Source of the DNA: Bifidobacterium reuteri DSM 23975
GTDB taxonomy: Bacteria > Actinomycetota > Actinomycetes > Actinomycetales > Bifidobacteriaceae
Direction: 5' to 3'
Length of the DNA stretch: 64,000 nt
NCBI RefSeq assembly: GCF_000741695.1
Contig: NZ_JGZK01000010.1
Coordinates: 52,585 to 116,584 of the forward strand
The notes beneath the pieces were generated by a model. That model did not search any database, had not been told where the DNA came from, and worked only from the letters and a program-made list of their open reading frames with translations. A program made the position numbers and the translations under genes. Numbering within the stretch: position 1 is the stretch's first letter; each line of letters opens with the position of its first letter. Below are positions 46,594 through 54,888 of this stretch, piece by piece.

Positions 46594-49002
46594 TCAGATC
46601 AACGGAAACCAGCTGATTGGTATGCCGATCAGCGGTATGCCGGCACAGGCCAGCGACAGTATCAGCCATATGGTGAACATCACAGTGCCGCGATGCCCTC
46701 GCGCGGGCGGCGACACCGGTTGCATCGGCGATGCCGCGCCATTGAGCGGATTGAAGCCATTCAGCCTGCTCGGGCCTGGGGTGGTCGGGGCTGGTGCCGT
46801 TGGAGCTGGTGCCGTCGGGCTGGGGGCACCAGCGGCCGTCGCTGGCCTAGTACCGGAGGCATCGGCGATGGCCGCATTGATGGCGTCGATCTGCTGCGGT
46901 TTCAAACCGCGCAGCACCCCGGCACCCAGTCGCATCATCATCGCCTGCGGCCCGAACACGGTGACCAGCCAGCCCACCGCCATGAATCCCGCCAATGCCA
47001 TACCGGACGGGGAGAACGGCACATCGCTCAGCAACGGCAAACCGAAGCCCCAACCCGCCGTGACATACCAGGGAATGGTGTTCACCGGCAGCGCCAATGC
47101 CACGCTGGCCACGGCGACACCGACGATGTCGATGATCAGCAGCAATATCGCGCGCGGTATCGTGAACAACAGTCCCTTGACCAGATGCCAAGGCAGCGTA
47201 GCCGTACGGATCAGCGCATCCGAGCCTTTGCGCTCGCCGCCCCGCCGGCCCTCGCGCTCCAGCTGCGCCTCCTCGTTATAAGCCAGCACCAGCAGCAACC
47301 ACAGCATGACTACCGCCGCCGCGGCACCGATAATCGGGAAGCTCGCCGATAGGGCCGACAAAGGGATCGCAAGCAGGAACAACGGCAGCGTGCCGCGTTG
47401 CAGGTACGCACCACGGCGTATGTCGGCGGGATTGGGCGCGGGCGTGCGCTGCATGAGCGCTTCCGTGGGTACAGCCTGGGCGGTCTGGTCGATTACGCGC
47501 TGCATGGCTGGGCGAACCGCAGGGTCGAATGCAGGGGGGACTGCCGCGGGCGGTGTGGACGTAGAGGTAGGCGGCAGCGACGGCGGCACTGTAGGGGGCA
47601 TCACGGGAGGCAATGCCGCAGTGGGCGGCAGCGCTGCAGTGGGCGGTAGCGACGGCGGCAATACCTCAGTGGACGCGGCACTGGGCAACAGGCGCGTTCG
47701 CGTGGTGGCTATTGTCGCTTCGTCAGCTTCATTGGATTCACCCGGCAGCGCCTTGGTGGCTTCGACCGGATCAGCGCTGATTTCGGGGAGTATCGCGGTG
47801 GCGACTGTCCCGGCCGCATTATCGGGAATCAGCGGTATTGCCGAGGCGATGGTCGGGGCGTCCTCGGCTGGCAGCAGGGACGTCGGCAGTGACGAGGTCG
47901 GCAGCGTGTCGGATACGCGCCACAAGGTGCGCGGATTGTCCTCGTCCGGTTCAGCTCCAAAAGGGGGCATCACCTCGGTTGCTTCTTTTGGTGCCCCTGC
48001 GCCGGCGCCAGCCGAGCCGGTTGTGCCGGTACCGAATGCGCTGGAGCCGAAGGGGCTGGCTTGGGCGTCTTGCCAGGCATAAGGATTCATCGTATCCAAG
48101 GCGATGGCGTGCAACAGCTGGTCCGGTGTGCAGCGCTTGGAGCGGTCGGGGTCGAGCGCGGAGCGGAATGCCGCCAATGTGCCGGCCGGCAGACCGGTCA
48201 GATTGGCGTTGCCCGAGGCCGCGCGCTCCAGTACCGCCATCATCGGCTTGGTACCGAACACCGGCGTACCGGTGGCGGCGAAAGCGAGCACGGACGCCAC
48301 CGACCACCAGTCGGTCATCTCGTCGGCCTCAGCGCCATCGATGATTTCCGGCGCGATGAATCCCGGCGTGCCCATGACCAGACCGGTGCGCGTCACATGG
48401 CTTTCGCCCTCGCCCATCGCGATGCCGAAATCCACCAGCACCGGGCCAGTGGCCGACACCATCACGTTGGTGGGTTTGATGTCACGGTGGATGATGCCTG
48501 CCGCATGCACGGCCTTGGTGGCGTCGATGAGCTTGCGGGCCAGACGTTCCAGATCATCACCGATGTAGCGGCCGTTGGCGGCCACGTCGTCCCTGAGGTT
48601 CTTGCCTTCGATGAGTTCGGTCACGATGAACGCCAGCGAATCGTCGAGCTCCATGTCCACGATGCCGCAGACGCCGGGGTGATTGACTTTCTTCAGTGCC
48701 ATGGCCTCGCGGCGGAGACGTTCTCGCGGAGTCACATCGGCTTTGAGATTCGGGTCGTGTGCGGGTTGTGCAGGTCGTGCGGGTTGCGCGAATTGTGCGC
48801 CGCTGCCTGCGGCTTCGGATGCCGCTGGCGTCGCGGAATCATCCACCAGCGAATCGCGCAGGATCTTCATGGCGTAATTCGTGCCGCCGTCGTCGCGCAC
48901 GCGCCAGACCGAGCCCATCGCACCTGAGCCAAGCCGGGAGACCAAGGTGTAGCCGCCCACCACTTCGCCCGATTCGAGATTCAACGCCGTCAGATCGCTC
49001 AT
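46594..49002 (-). CDS. Ser/Thr protein kinase with polytopic C-terminus
   Basis: The start is the ATG at 49002; an ATG at 49011 is possible. The 802-residue protein has a kinase domain (1-about 320): G-loop LGSGAMGSVW, Lys46 in AMKIL, catalytic HRDIKPTNV at 172-180, and DFG at 191-193. A 40-residue Ala/Pro-rich insertion separates Lys46 from the alpha-C region. A Pro/Thr-rich region (about 340-530) leads to four or five membrane helices (about 550-800). There is no PASTA domain. It is a likely Hanks-type signalling kinase. The pseudokinase of MurJ could be a target, by analogy with PknB only. Confidence 0.9.
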   Translation of the reverse strand: MSDLTALNLESGEVVGGYTLVSRLGSGAMGSVWRVRDDGGTNYAMKILRDSLVDDSATPAASEAAGSGAQFAQPARPAQPAHDPNLKADVTPRERLRREAMALKKVNHPGVCGIVDMELDDSLAFIVTELIEGKNLRDDVAANGRYIGDDLERLARKLIDATKAVHAAGIIHRDIKPTNVMVSATGPVLVDFGIAMGEGESHVTRTGLVMGTPGFIAPEIIDGAEADEMTDWWSVASVLAFAATGTPVFGTKPMMAVLERAASGNANLTGLPAGTLAAFRSALDPDRSKRCTPDQLLHAIALDTMNPYAWQDAQASPFGSSAFGTGTTGSAGAGAGAPKEATEVMPPFGAEPDEDNPRTLWRVSDTLPTSSLPTSLLPAEDAPTIASAIPLIPDNAAGTVATAILPEISADPVEATKALPGESNEADEATIATTRTRLLPSAASTEVLPPSLPPTAALPPTAALPPVMPPTVPPSLPPTSTSTPPAAVPPAFDPAVRPAMQRVIDQTAQAVPTEALMQRTPAPNPADIRRGAYLQRGTLPLFLLAIPLSALSASFPIIGAAAAVVMLWLLLVLAYNEEAQLEREGRRGGERKGSDALIRTATLPWHLVKGLLFTIPRAILLLIIDIVGVAVASVALALPVNTIPWYVTAGWGFGLPLLSDVPFSPSGMALAGFMAVGWLVTVFGPQAMMMRLGAGVLRGLKPQQIDAINAAIADASGTRPATAAGAPSPTAPAPTAPAPTTPGPSRLNGFNPLNGAASPMQPVSPPARGHRGTVMFTIWLILSLACAGIPLIGIPISWFPLI

Positions 49003-49022
49003 ACCACCCATCCTAGTTGGGT

Positions 49023-49168
49023 GGGCGGCGGAATGGCCCATGATGTAGGGATATCCGCACGGTGTAGGGAAAAGCCCACGGTGTAGGGATGCAAAATGGC
49101 TTTATTCCGCGGAAGGTAAATTTTTACTCCCTACACGGTGGGCACTTCCCTACACGGTGGAGTGCGGT
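49023..49168. repeat. ~150-bp palindromic repeat, copy 1
   Basis: Nearly identical to 54386-54550. It has three CAC/TGA-GGTGTAGGGA-type units on the left, a core with ATGCAAAATGGCTTTATTCC and GCGGAAGGTAAA, and inverted TCCCTACACGGTGG units on the right. The whole can fold back on itself. It supplies the last 11 codons and stop of the AraC gene and lies just upstream of the kinase gene. Confidence 0.85.
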
Positions 49169-50300
49169 GGTGCCGCGCCGTTGCATCTGTGTTGGCCTGC
49201 GACGTTCGGTCTTTGCGTCCTTCGCGGAGCATGACCGATATCTCGTGTGGGACCGGTAGTTCGACGTCAATGAATGGGGTATTGATATGGGGCTGCGCGA
49301 AGGTCTTGCGATAGTTCGTGGGGGTCAACGACGTGTGCTTTTTGAACTGCTTCATGAAATTGCGGGCGTCGTTGAAATAGGCGTACCGGGCGACCATCGG
49401 TATCGGAAGGTCGGTGCGCACCAGCAGTGCTTTCGCGGTCTCGATGCGCAGCGAGACTATGTAGTCGCGCAGGGTGACGCCATTCTCCCGCTTGAACAGG
49501 CGTGTGAGATAGTCGGGATTCAGCATGAAATGACTTGCCACGTCGATGACGCTCAGGGAGGATGACATATTGGTGTGAATCCAAGCGGTGATTGGTGCTG
49601 TTCGTCGTTCGCTGGTCGTGGCGTTGGCCAAGGTGCTTAGATAGTCGTCACTGAGTTCGATGAGTAGACAGGAGGTCAGAAAATCGTTTTCCCGTTGCGA
49701 ATACCGGTAGGAGTTTGTCACAGACAGCAGGTTTCTGGCGGCGAGCAGGATGCGGTTCATGTTCTGCACGATGAAGCGGCTCGGTAGAACCACTGTGTTG
49801 TTGACGTCCGGGCAGTATTCGCGCTGTCGGATGCATTGGAATGTGCGGGCGGCGTCTGGATGGGTTGCGGTGTGGATGATGTTGGCGGCATCATCTGTCT
49901 GTCCGTTGCCGTGTTGGCGGGTTTTCGGATCGGCTGGGCGATTGGCTATCGCGGAAGGTCGGGAATGGACACTATTGTTCTGAAATCGTTCACTGGTATG
50001 CCAGTCGGCAAGAAAATGGATCCAGATGAAATCGACGCTTTCGCCTGTGCGTTCGGCGCCTTGTACCACGATTCGCGGCGGCAGGAGCAGGCACGTTGAG
50101 GGGCTTACTCGGAGACGTTGCTCTCCGTGATTGCCGGAAAGATGGCGCACTGCTAGGTCGAAATGCCCGGAAAGTCCAATGATGAGCTCGAAATCGTCCT
50201 CGTGCTCGTAGCGAGCGTGCGTCCAGCCTGGTTCACTGGTGAACTCGCCGGCGATGTAGTAATACACGGGCTTGTCGATGGCGATTTCATAGGTGGTCAT
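49131..50300 (-). CDS. AraC-family transcriptional regulator
   Basis: The 389-residue protein has an N-terminal cupin-like sensor (about 10-110; FELIIGLSGHFDLAVRHLSG) and a C-terminal double helix-turn-helix (VIDVASHFMLNPDYLTRLFKR, then PMVARYAYFNDARNFMKQFK). A central region (about 125-200) is poorly conserved. It diverges from the GH127-symporter pair, so it probably controls them in response to a sugar. Its last 11 residues and stop fall inside the palindromic repeat, so the natural 3' end may have been replaced. Confidence 0.9.
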   Translation of the reverse strand: MTTYEIAIDKPVYYYIAGEFTSEPGWTHARYEHEDDFELIIGLSGHFDLAVRHLSGNHGEQRLRVSPSTCLLLPPRIVVQGAERTGESVDFIWIHFLADWHTSERFQNNSVHSRPSAIANRPADPKTRQHGNGQTDDAANIIHTATHPDAARTFQCIRQREYCPDVNNTVVLPSRFIVQNMNRILLAARNLLSVTNSYRYSQRENDFLTSCLLIELSDDYLSTLANATTSERRTAPITAWIHTNMSSSLSVIDVASHFMLNPDYLTRLFKRENGVTLRDYIVSLRIETAKALLVRTDLPIPMVARYAYFNDARNFMKQFKKHTSLTPTNYRKTFAQPHINTPFIDVELPVPHEISVMLREGRKDRTSQANTDATARHHRTPPCREVPTV

Positions 50301-50450
50301 CGCAGAGCTTTCTCTATGGGCTGTATTGGTTTCGGTGGATCAGTCTGCTACGGAAGTCGGAAACTGATACTTTTGCTCATAATGTAGCACATGCTGGCCG
50401 GGCTATCGTAAGTGATGTCAGCAAACGATGGTGAGTGGCGATGAACAGCG

Positions 50451-50481
50451 TTGTATTTGCCTCGAACCATTGCAAATACAA
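50451..50481. promoter_or_regulatory. 10-bp perfect inverted repeat between AraC and GH127 genes
   Basis: TTGTATTTGC and GCAAATACAA flank an 11-bp spacer, 64 bp before the GH127 start. It is a strong candidate operator for the divergent AraC regulator. Confidence 0.55.
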
Positions 50482-50544
50482 CAATCATGCGTGTGCCGTG
50501 GCTCTGCTCGGCCTTGCGCAAGCATACCCGAAGGGGGGTCGTCG

Positions 50545-52485
50545 ATGAAGCGATATGAAGCGTTTCCAATACAACAAGTGTCATTAAACGATGGTGAATT
50601 CCTACGTCGACAGCAGTTGGTGAAGCGGTATGTGCTGGACTTTGATCTGGACCGACTGCTGCACACGTTCCGTGCGAACGCCGGATTGCCGAGCCTAGCC
50701 GAGCCTCTCGGTGGCTGGGAGGCGCCGGACTGTGGCCTGCGCGGACACTTCGTCGGCCATTTCCTCTCCGCTGCGTCGAAATTCTTCGTGGACGCCAACA
50801 ATACCGAAGATGAGCGTGAGCGGCTCAAAGCCGAAGTCGATACCATCGTCGCGGTGATGAAGCAATGCGCGCTGCCGAACGGATATGTCAGCGCCTTCCC
50901 CGAATCGGAGATCGACCGGCTCGAGCAGAAAGAATTCTGTACAATCTGGGCACCCTACTACACGTTGCATAAGATCATGCAGGGGCTGGTGGACGCTTAC
51001 CGGTATACAGGGAACAAGGATGCTCTGACCCTCGCAGTGAACCTGGCTCACTATATCGCCGGACGATTCGCTAAGCTCGGATACTGGAAGATTGAGAATA
51101 TCCTGCACCCCACACGCCTCAATCCGTTGAACGAATATGGCGGCATAGGCGAAGTGATGTACACGCTCTATGGTCTGACCGGGGACGAGACAATCCTCGA
51201 AACCGCGAAGATCTTCGATCGCGACTACTTCACCGGCCGTCTTATCAATGGCATTGACATGCTCGAAGACCTGCATGCCAATACACATCTGCCCGTGGCG
51301 TTGGCCGCCATGCGCCGTTATGATGCTACCGGCGACGAGCGGTACAAGACCGCTGCTGAGAACTTCTACCGTTTCCTGCATACCCGCACGTTCGCCAATG
51401 GTTCCAACAGCTCCAAAGCCACCCATTACACCACGGTCTATGGCGTGTCCGACAAGGCCGAGCATTGGGGAGCGGCCGGCGACCTGCATGATGCGCTCAC
51501 CTGTGGCGAAAGCGAATCATGCAACGGCCACAACACCGAGTTGATCGCTTCTGAACTGTTCTCGTGGAATGGCAGTGCTGATGTGCTGGCCCACGTGGCG
51601 CGCCTCAAGTTCAATGCCATCCTCAACTGCTTCAGCCCGCGTACTGGACTGTCGCAATACCATCAGCCGATGGGGGTGGGTGTGCGCAAGGTCTTCAGCA
51701 CAGCCGACCAGTCCTTCTGGTGCTGCACCGGTACCGGCGTCGAAGGCGGATCAGATCTGCAGAAGGACATCTGGTTCCAGTCGGTGCCTTCGGCCGATAC
51801 TGCGGACGTGACCGGCTTGGCTAATCCGGTGGATGACGTGCCCGCGGTGGTGCTGTCCGCATTCATTGCATCCCGCTTGTATTGGACGGCACTAGGCGTG
51901 ACGCTCGATCTTGCCTCCGCATATCCGGCGGATCTCAACGTCGGCATCACCGTACGCACGGCGGCTGCGGCGTCGGTACGTTTCCGCCTTAGCCTGCGTG
52001 CGACGCTGGTGGCATCAGTGACGGTCGAAGATACAGACGGCGCTCCGGTGCCAGCCGACGTGAATGTGAACAATGAAGGCTTTGTAACCGTGGAGCGCGC
52101 GTTCAATGATGGCGACATTATCCGCATCGTGTTGCGCGCCGACCTACACGCGGAACCGCTGGCCGGCGCCCCCAAACGTGTGGCGCTGCTGTACGGTGAT
52201 GTGCTGCTCGCTGCTGAAGGCAATCGCGCTAACATCGGCACGATACCGGCAGAATCATTGGCTGGCCGCGTGACGCCGGCAAATGCTGGAGATGGTACCG
52301 ATGCCGACGCCGGTCTGCACCTGCGTCTCACGATGTCGGACGCCGAGGCCCCGCTCGACCTACTGCCGCTTTATGACGTGCCCGGCGGCGAGGACTACTC
52401 GGTCTATCTCAACACCGATGCTGCGCATCCCGTCGCTCCGTGCCACTTCGTTCCCGTAGCTGAAGGTGCCAACGACCCCAGCTGA
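50545..52485 (+). CDS. GH127-type beta-L-arabinofuranosidase (DUF1680)
   Basis: The start chosen is the ATG at 50545 after GAAGGGGGG; an upstream in-frame extension crosses the operator and looks non-coding. The 646-residue protein matches DUF1680: GGWEAPDCGLRGHFVGHFLS near residue 60, YYTLHKIMQGL and PLNEYGGIGEVMY. The zinc-thiolate site known from B. longum HypBA1 is preserved in pattern: E324-S-C326 and C393-C394. Such enzymes remove terminal beta-L-arabinofuranose from plant glycoproteins or arabinans, using a Zn-bound Cys nucleophile. No signal peptide is seen, so it acts inside, after uptake by the adjacent symporter. GH146 is the close alternative family. Confidence 0.87.
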   Translation: MKRYEAFPIQQVSLNDGEFLRRQQLVKRYVLDFDLDRLLHTFRANAGLPSLAEPLGGWEAPDCGLRGHFVGHFLSAASKFFVDANNTEDERERLKAEVDTIVAVMKQCALPNGYVSAFPESEIDRLEQKEFCTIWAPYYTLHKIMQGLVDAYRYTGNKDALTLAVNLAHYIAGRFAKLGYWKIENILHPTRLNPLNEYGGIGEVMYTLYGLTGDETILETAKIFDRDYFTGRLINGIDMLEDLHANTHLPVALAAMRRYDATGDERYKTAAENFYRFLHTRTFANGSNSSKATHYTTVYGVSDKAEHWGAAGDLHDALTCGESESCNGHNTELIASELFSWNGSADVLAHVARLKFNAILNCFSPRTGLSQYHQPMGVGVRKVFSTADQSFWCCTGTGVEGGSDLQKDIWFQSVPSADTADVTGLANPVDDVPAVVLSAFIASRLYWTALGVTLDLASAYPADLNVGITVRTAAAASVRFRLSLRATLVASVTVEDTDGAPVPADVNVNNEGFVTVERAFNDGDIIRIVLRADLHAEPLAGAPKRVALLYGDVLLAAEGNRANIGTIPAESLAGRVTPANAGDGTDADAGLHLRLTMSDAEAPLDLLPLYDVPGGEDYSVYLNTDAAHPVAPCHFVPVAEGANDPS

Positions 52486-52636
52486 CGGCCACGTACACGT
52501 CGGATTCGCGTTGCCTGCCTATCGCGTGCGATGCACTTCACAGGAAATTGCCGCTGCGCGCATCGCACCTTTCCCGATCCTTGCGAGGCATCATCGCAAT
52601 ACCAACAACCATCAGTAATCATCAATGGAGTAATGC

Positions 52637-54046
52637 ATGAGCGAACATATTGCATCACCGGCATCCATAGCGCCGGTGCAGTCCACCAAACTGACTGTCA
52701 AAGAGAAGATTGCCTATTCCTTCACCGATATGGCAGGCAACCTGCTGTACGTGACGATCTCCTCATACATCATGTACTTCTACACGGATGTGTTCGGTAT
52801 CCCCGCATCCGGAGCCTGGGGTGCCAGCGTCATCCTGCTGGCTGCCCGTTTCGCCGACGCTATCGCCGCAGTGTTCTGGGGCTCGGTCGTCGACCATACG
52901 CAGACCAAGTGGGGGCAGTCGCGCCCATGGTTCCTGTGGCTTGCTGTGCCGTTCGCTATCACCGTCTGGCTGGCGTTCACCGCGCCAAGCCTGCCGGATG
53001 GCGCTCCAAAGTTCTGGTACGCCATGTTCACATACATCCTGGCCGCTGGTGCCGTGTACACCGGCATACAGACGCCGATTACCGCCATCCTGCCGAACCT
53101 GACTTCCGACCCAACCGAACGCATCAGCGCCAACACCTACCGTATGGCCGGCGGCAATATCGGTTCGTTCATCACCTCCGCGTTCTGCATCCCGCTGGTC
53201 GGATTCTTCGGCACGGTCGTCGGTGGTGGGGACAAGGCCGGTTTTATGATCGTCACGGCGATCTTCGGCCTGATTGCCGTCGCTCTGCTCCTGTTCTCCT
53301 TCAAGAACCTCAACGAGCACAACTACCATCCCGAACAGCAGAAGCCTATCCCGTTCAAGGATTCACTGCGAGCCTGCAAAGGAAACTGGCCGTGGATCAT
53401 CTTGGTTGTGGCATTTGTGATCTTCTGGATCGCCGCTTCTACCCGCAGCGGCATGGCCGTGTACTACTCGAAGTACGTGCTCGGCAATGAGAACCTCACC
53501 TCGCTGTTCAACGGCGTGAACGTGCTCGGTCTCATCGGCACTCTCTCAATGCCGTTCTTGGTGAAGTACACGAAGAACAAGACCCTCACCATGATTATCG
53601 GTCTGATCATCGGCATCATCGGGCAGTCGCTCATGCCGCTCGCCGGCAATAGTGTGGCGCTTGCAGTCATCTTCTGGACCATTGGCGTGCTGGGTGCGGC
53701 CATCGCCTGCGGTATGCCGTTCGGCATGCTCGCAGACACCGTGGATTATGGCGAATGGAAGACTGGTATCCACGCTGCAGGCTTCCTGACCGCCTTCGGC
53801 TCCGCCTTCTGCATCCAAGTTGGCTCCGGTCTGGGCGCTTTCATTCCGCTCCAGATCATGAACCATTTCGGATATGTGGCGAACACCAAGCAGTCCGCAT
53901 CCTCGCTCGGTGCCATCAGCTTCTGCTTCATCTGGCTGCCGGTCATTATCTATGTTATCGTGGGCGCAATCATGCTGCTCTACCGCAAGTACGAGAAGAT
54001 GGAGCCGCAGATTAAGGCCGAACTCGCCGAGCGCCACGCTCAGTGA
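52637..54046 (+). CDS. GPH-family sugar:cation symporter
   Basis: The 469-residue membrane protein has about 12 hydrophobic helices and the GPH (glycoside-pentoside-hexuronide) hallmarks: SFTDMAGNLLY, ISSYIMYFYTDVF, DHTQTKWGQSRPW and FGMLADTVDYGEWKTG. It imports sugars with a cation. It starts about 150 bp after the GH127 gene, on the same strand. It probably brings in the arabinose-containing oligosaccharide that the hydrolase trims. A strong terminator follows. Confidence 0.92.
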   Translation: MSEHIASPASIAPVQSTKLTVKEKIAYSFTDMAGNLLYVTISSYIMYFYTDVFGIPASGAWGASVILLAARFADAIAAVFWGSVVDHTQTKWGQSRPWFLWLAVPFAITVWLAFTAPSLPDGAPKFWYAMFTYILAAGAVYTGIQTPITAILPNLTSDPTERISANTYRMAGGNIGSFITSAFCIPLVGFFGTVVGGGDKAGFMIVTAIFGLIAVALLLFSFKNLNEHNYHPEQQKPIPFKDSLRACKGNWPWIILVVAFVIFWIAASTRSGMAVYYSKYVLGNENLTSLFNGVNVLGLIGTLSMPFLVKYTKNKTLTMIIGLIIGIIGQSLMPLAGNSVALAVIFWTIGVLGAAIACGMPFGMLADTVDYGEWKTGIHAAGFLTAFGSAFCIQVGSGLGAFIPLQIMNHFGYVANTKQSASSLGAISFCFIWLPVIIYVIVGAIMLLYRKYEKMEPQIKAELAERHAQ

Positions 54047-54138
54047 GCGGCGAATAGCATCGATTGCGGTAGCATCTTGTCTGACGTGTTGATGTTGTAT
54101 TGAGACAAGATGTCATACAGTGACTTCGTACAGGAGAC

Positions 54139-54184
54139 AGGGGCTTTGGTTGCCGAGACGAATCTCGCAACCAAAGCCCCTTTT
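54139..54184 (+). terminator. terminator after the symporter
   Basis: A stem of 14 bp (GGGGCTTTGGTTGC / GCAACCAAAGCCCC) is followed by TTTTG, about 95 bp past the symporter stop. Confidence 0.85.
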
Positions 54185-54227
54185 GCAGTTCTGGTGGTCT
54201 GTCTCGTAGTAATTGAGGGATTCGGCT

Positions 54228-54312
54228 TTTTCTCTCCCCCAGTCAGCTTCGCTGACAGCCCCCTCGTCAGAGGGGGCCAACACCACTCAGACAATTACGA
54301 GACGGACACTAG
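54228..54312. repeat. interspersed-repeat copy
   Basis: It contains CTCTCCCCCAGTCAGCTTCG, CAGCCCCCTCGTCAGAGGGG and GGCCAACACCACTCAGACAA. It is the inverse of the left part of the copy at 15056. Confidence 0.75.
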
Positions 54313-54385
54313 CCGTACGGGTGTGGACGTGAAGTGATACTTGCGAATGAGAAAGGGGCTGTGGGCTGCTGGGCTGCGGCTTGGC

Positions 54386-54550
54386 GGGCGGCGGAATGGC
54401 CCACGGTGTAGGGATATCCGCACGGTGTAGGGAAAAGCCCACGGTGTAGGGATGCAAAATGGCTTTATTCCGCGGAAGGTAAAATTTTACTCCCTACACG
54501 GTGGACGAATCACTACATGGTGGGCACTTCCCTACATGGTGGAGTGCGGG
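54386..54550. repeat. ~165-bp palindromic repeat, copy 2
   Basis: Same element as 49023-49168, with one additional internal unit (CACTACATGGTGG) of about 19 bp. It lies about 340 bp before the first GH3 gene. The region 54551-54888 shows no gene. Confidence 0.85.
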
Positions 54551-54888
54551 GTAAGGCGCAGCTGTCCCTGTGCGGCGGCCGGATACGCCGTTCATGTAAT
54601 GAGAAGCGCCGTTTGCGCATGTAATGCGTCGCGCGAGCGGTGAATGTGGTAACAGATTATGCGCGCGAAATGACAGGATGGGTGCAGCGGCGTTCGCCGC
54701 CTCCGCGAATCTGCGATGCTACAGTCATCGGCATATTACGAGTGCCTGTGCAGCGACCCAATGGCGAGCGATGCAGGCATCCCGGCGGACGACACTGGCG
54801 CAAGGGCAGTGCCTGGTCGATCCGCGAAACGCTTCGATAACGGTATCGAGGCGATGCCGCGAATAGGTAAGAATCAAGGAGGAGAACG

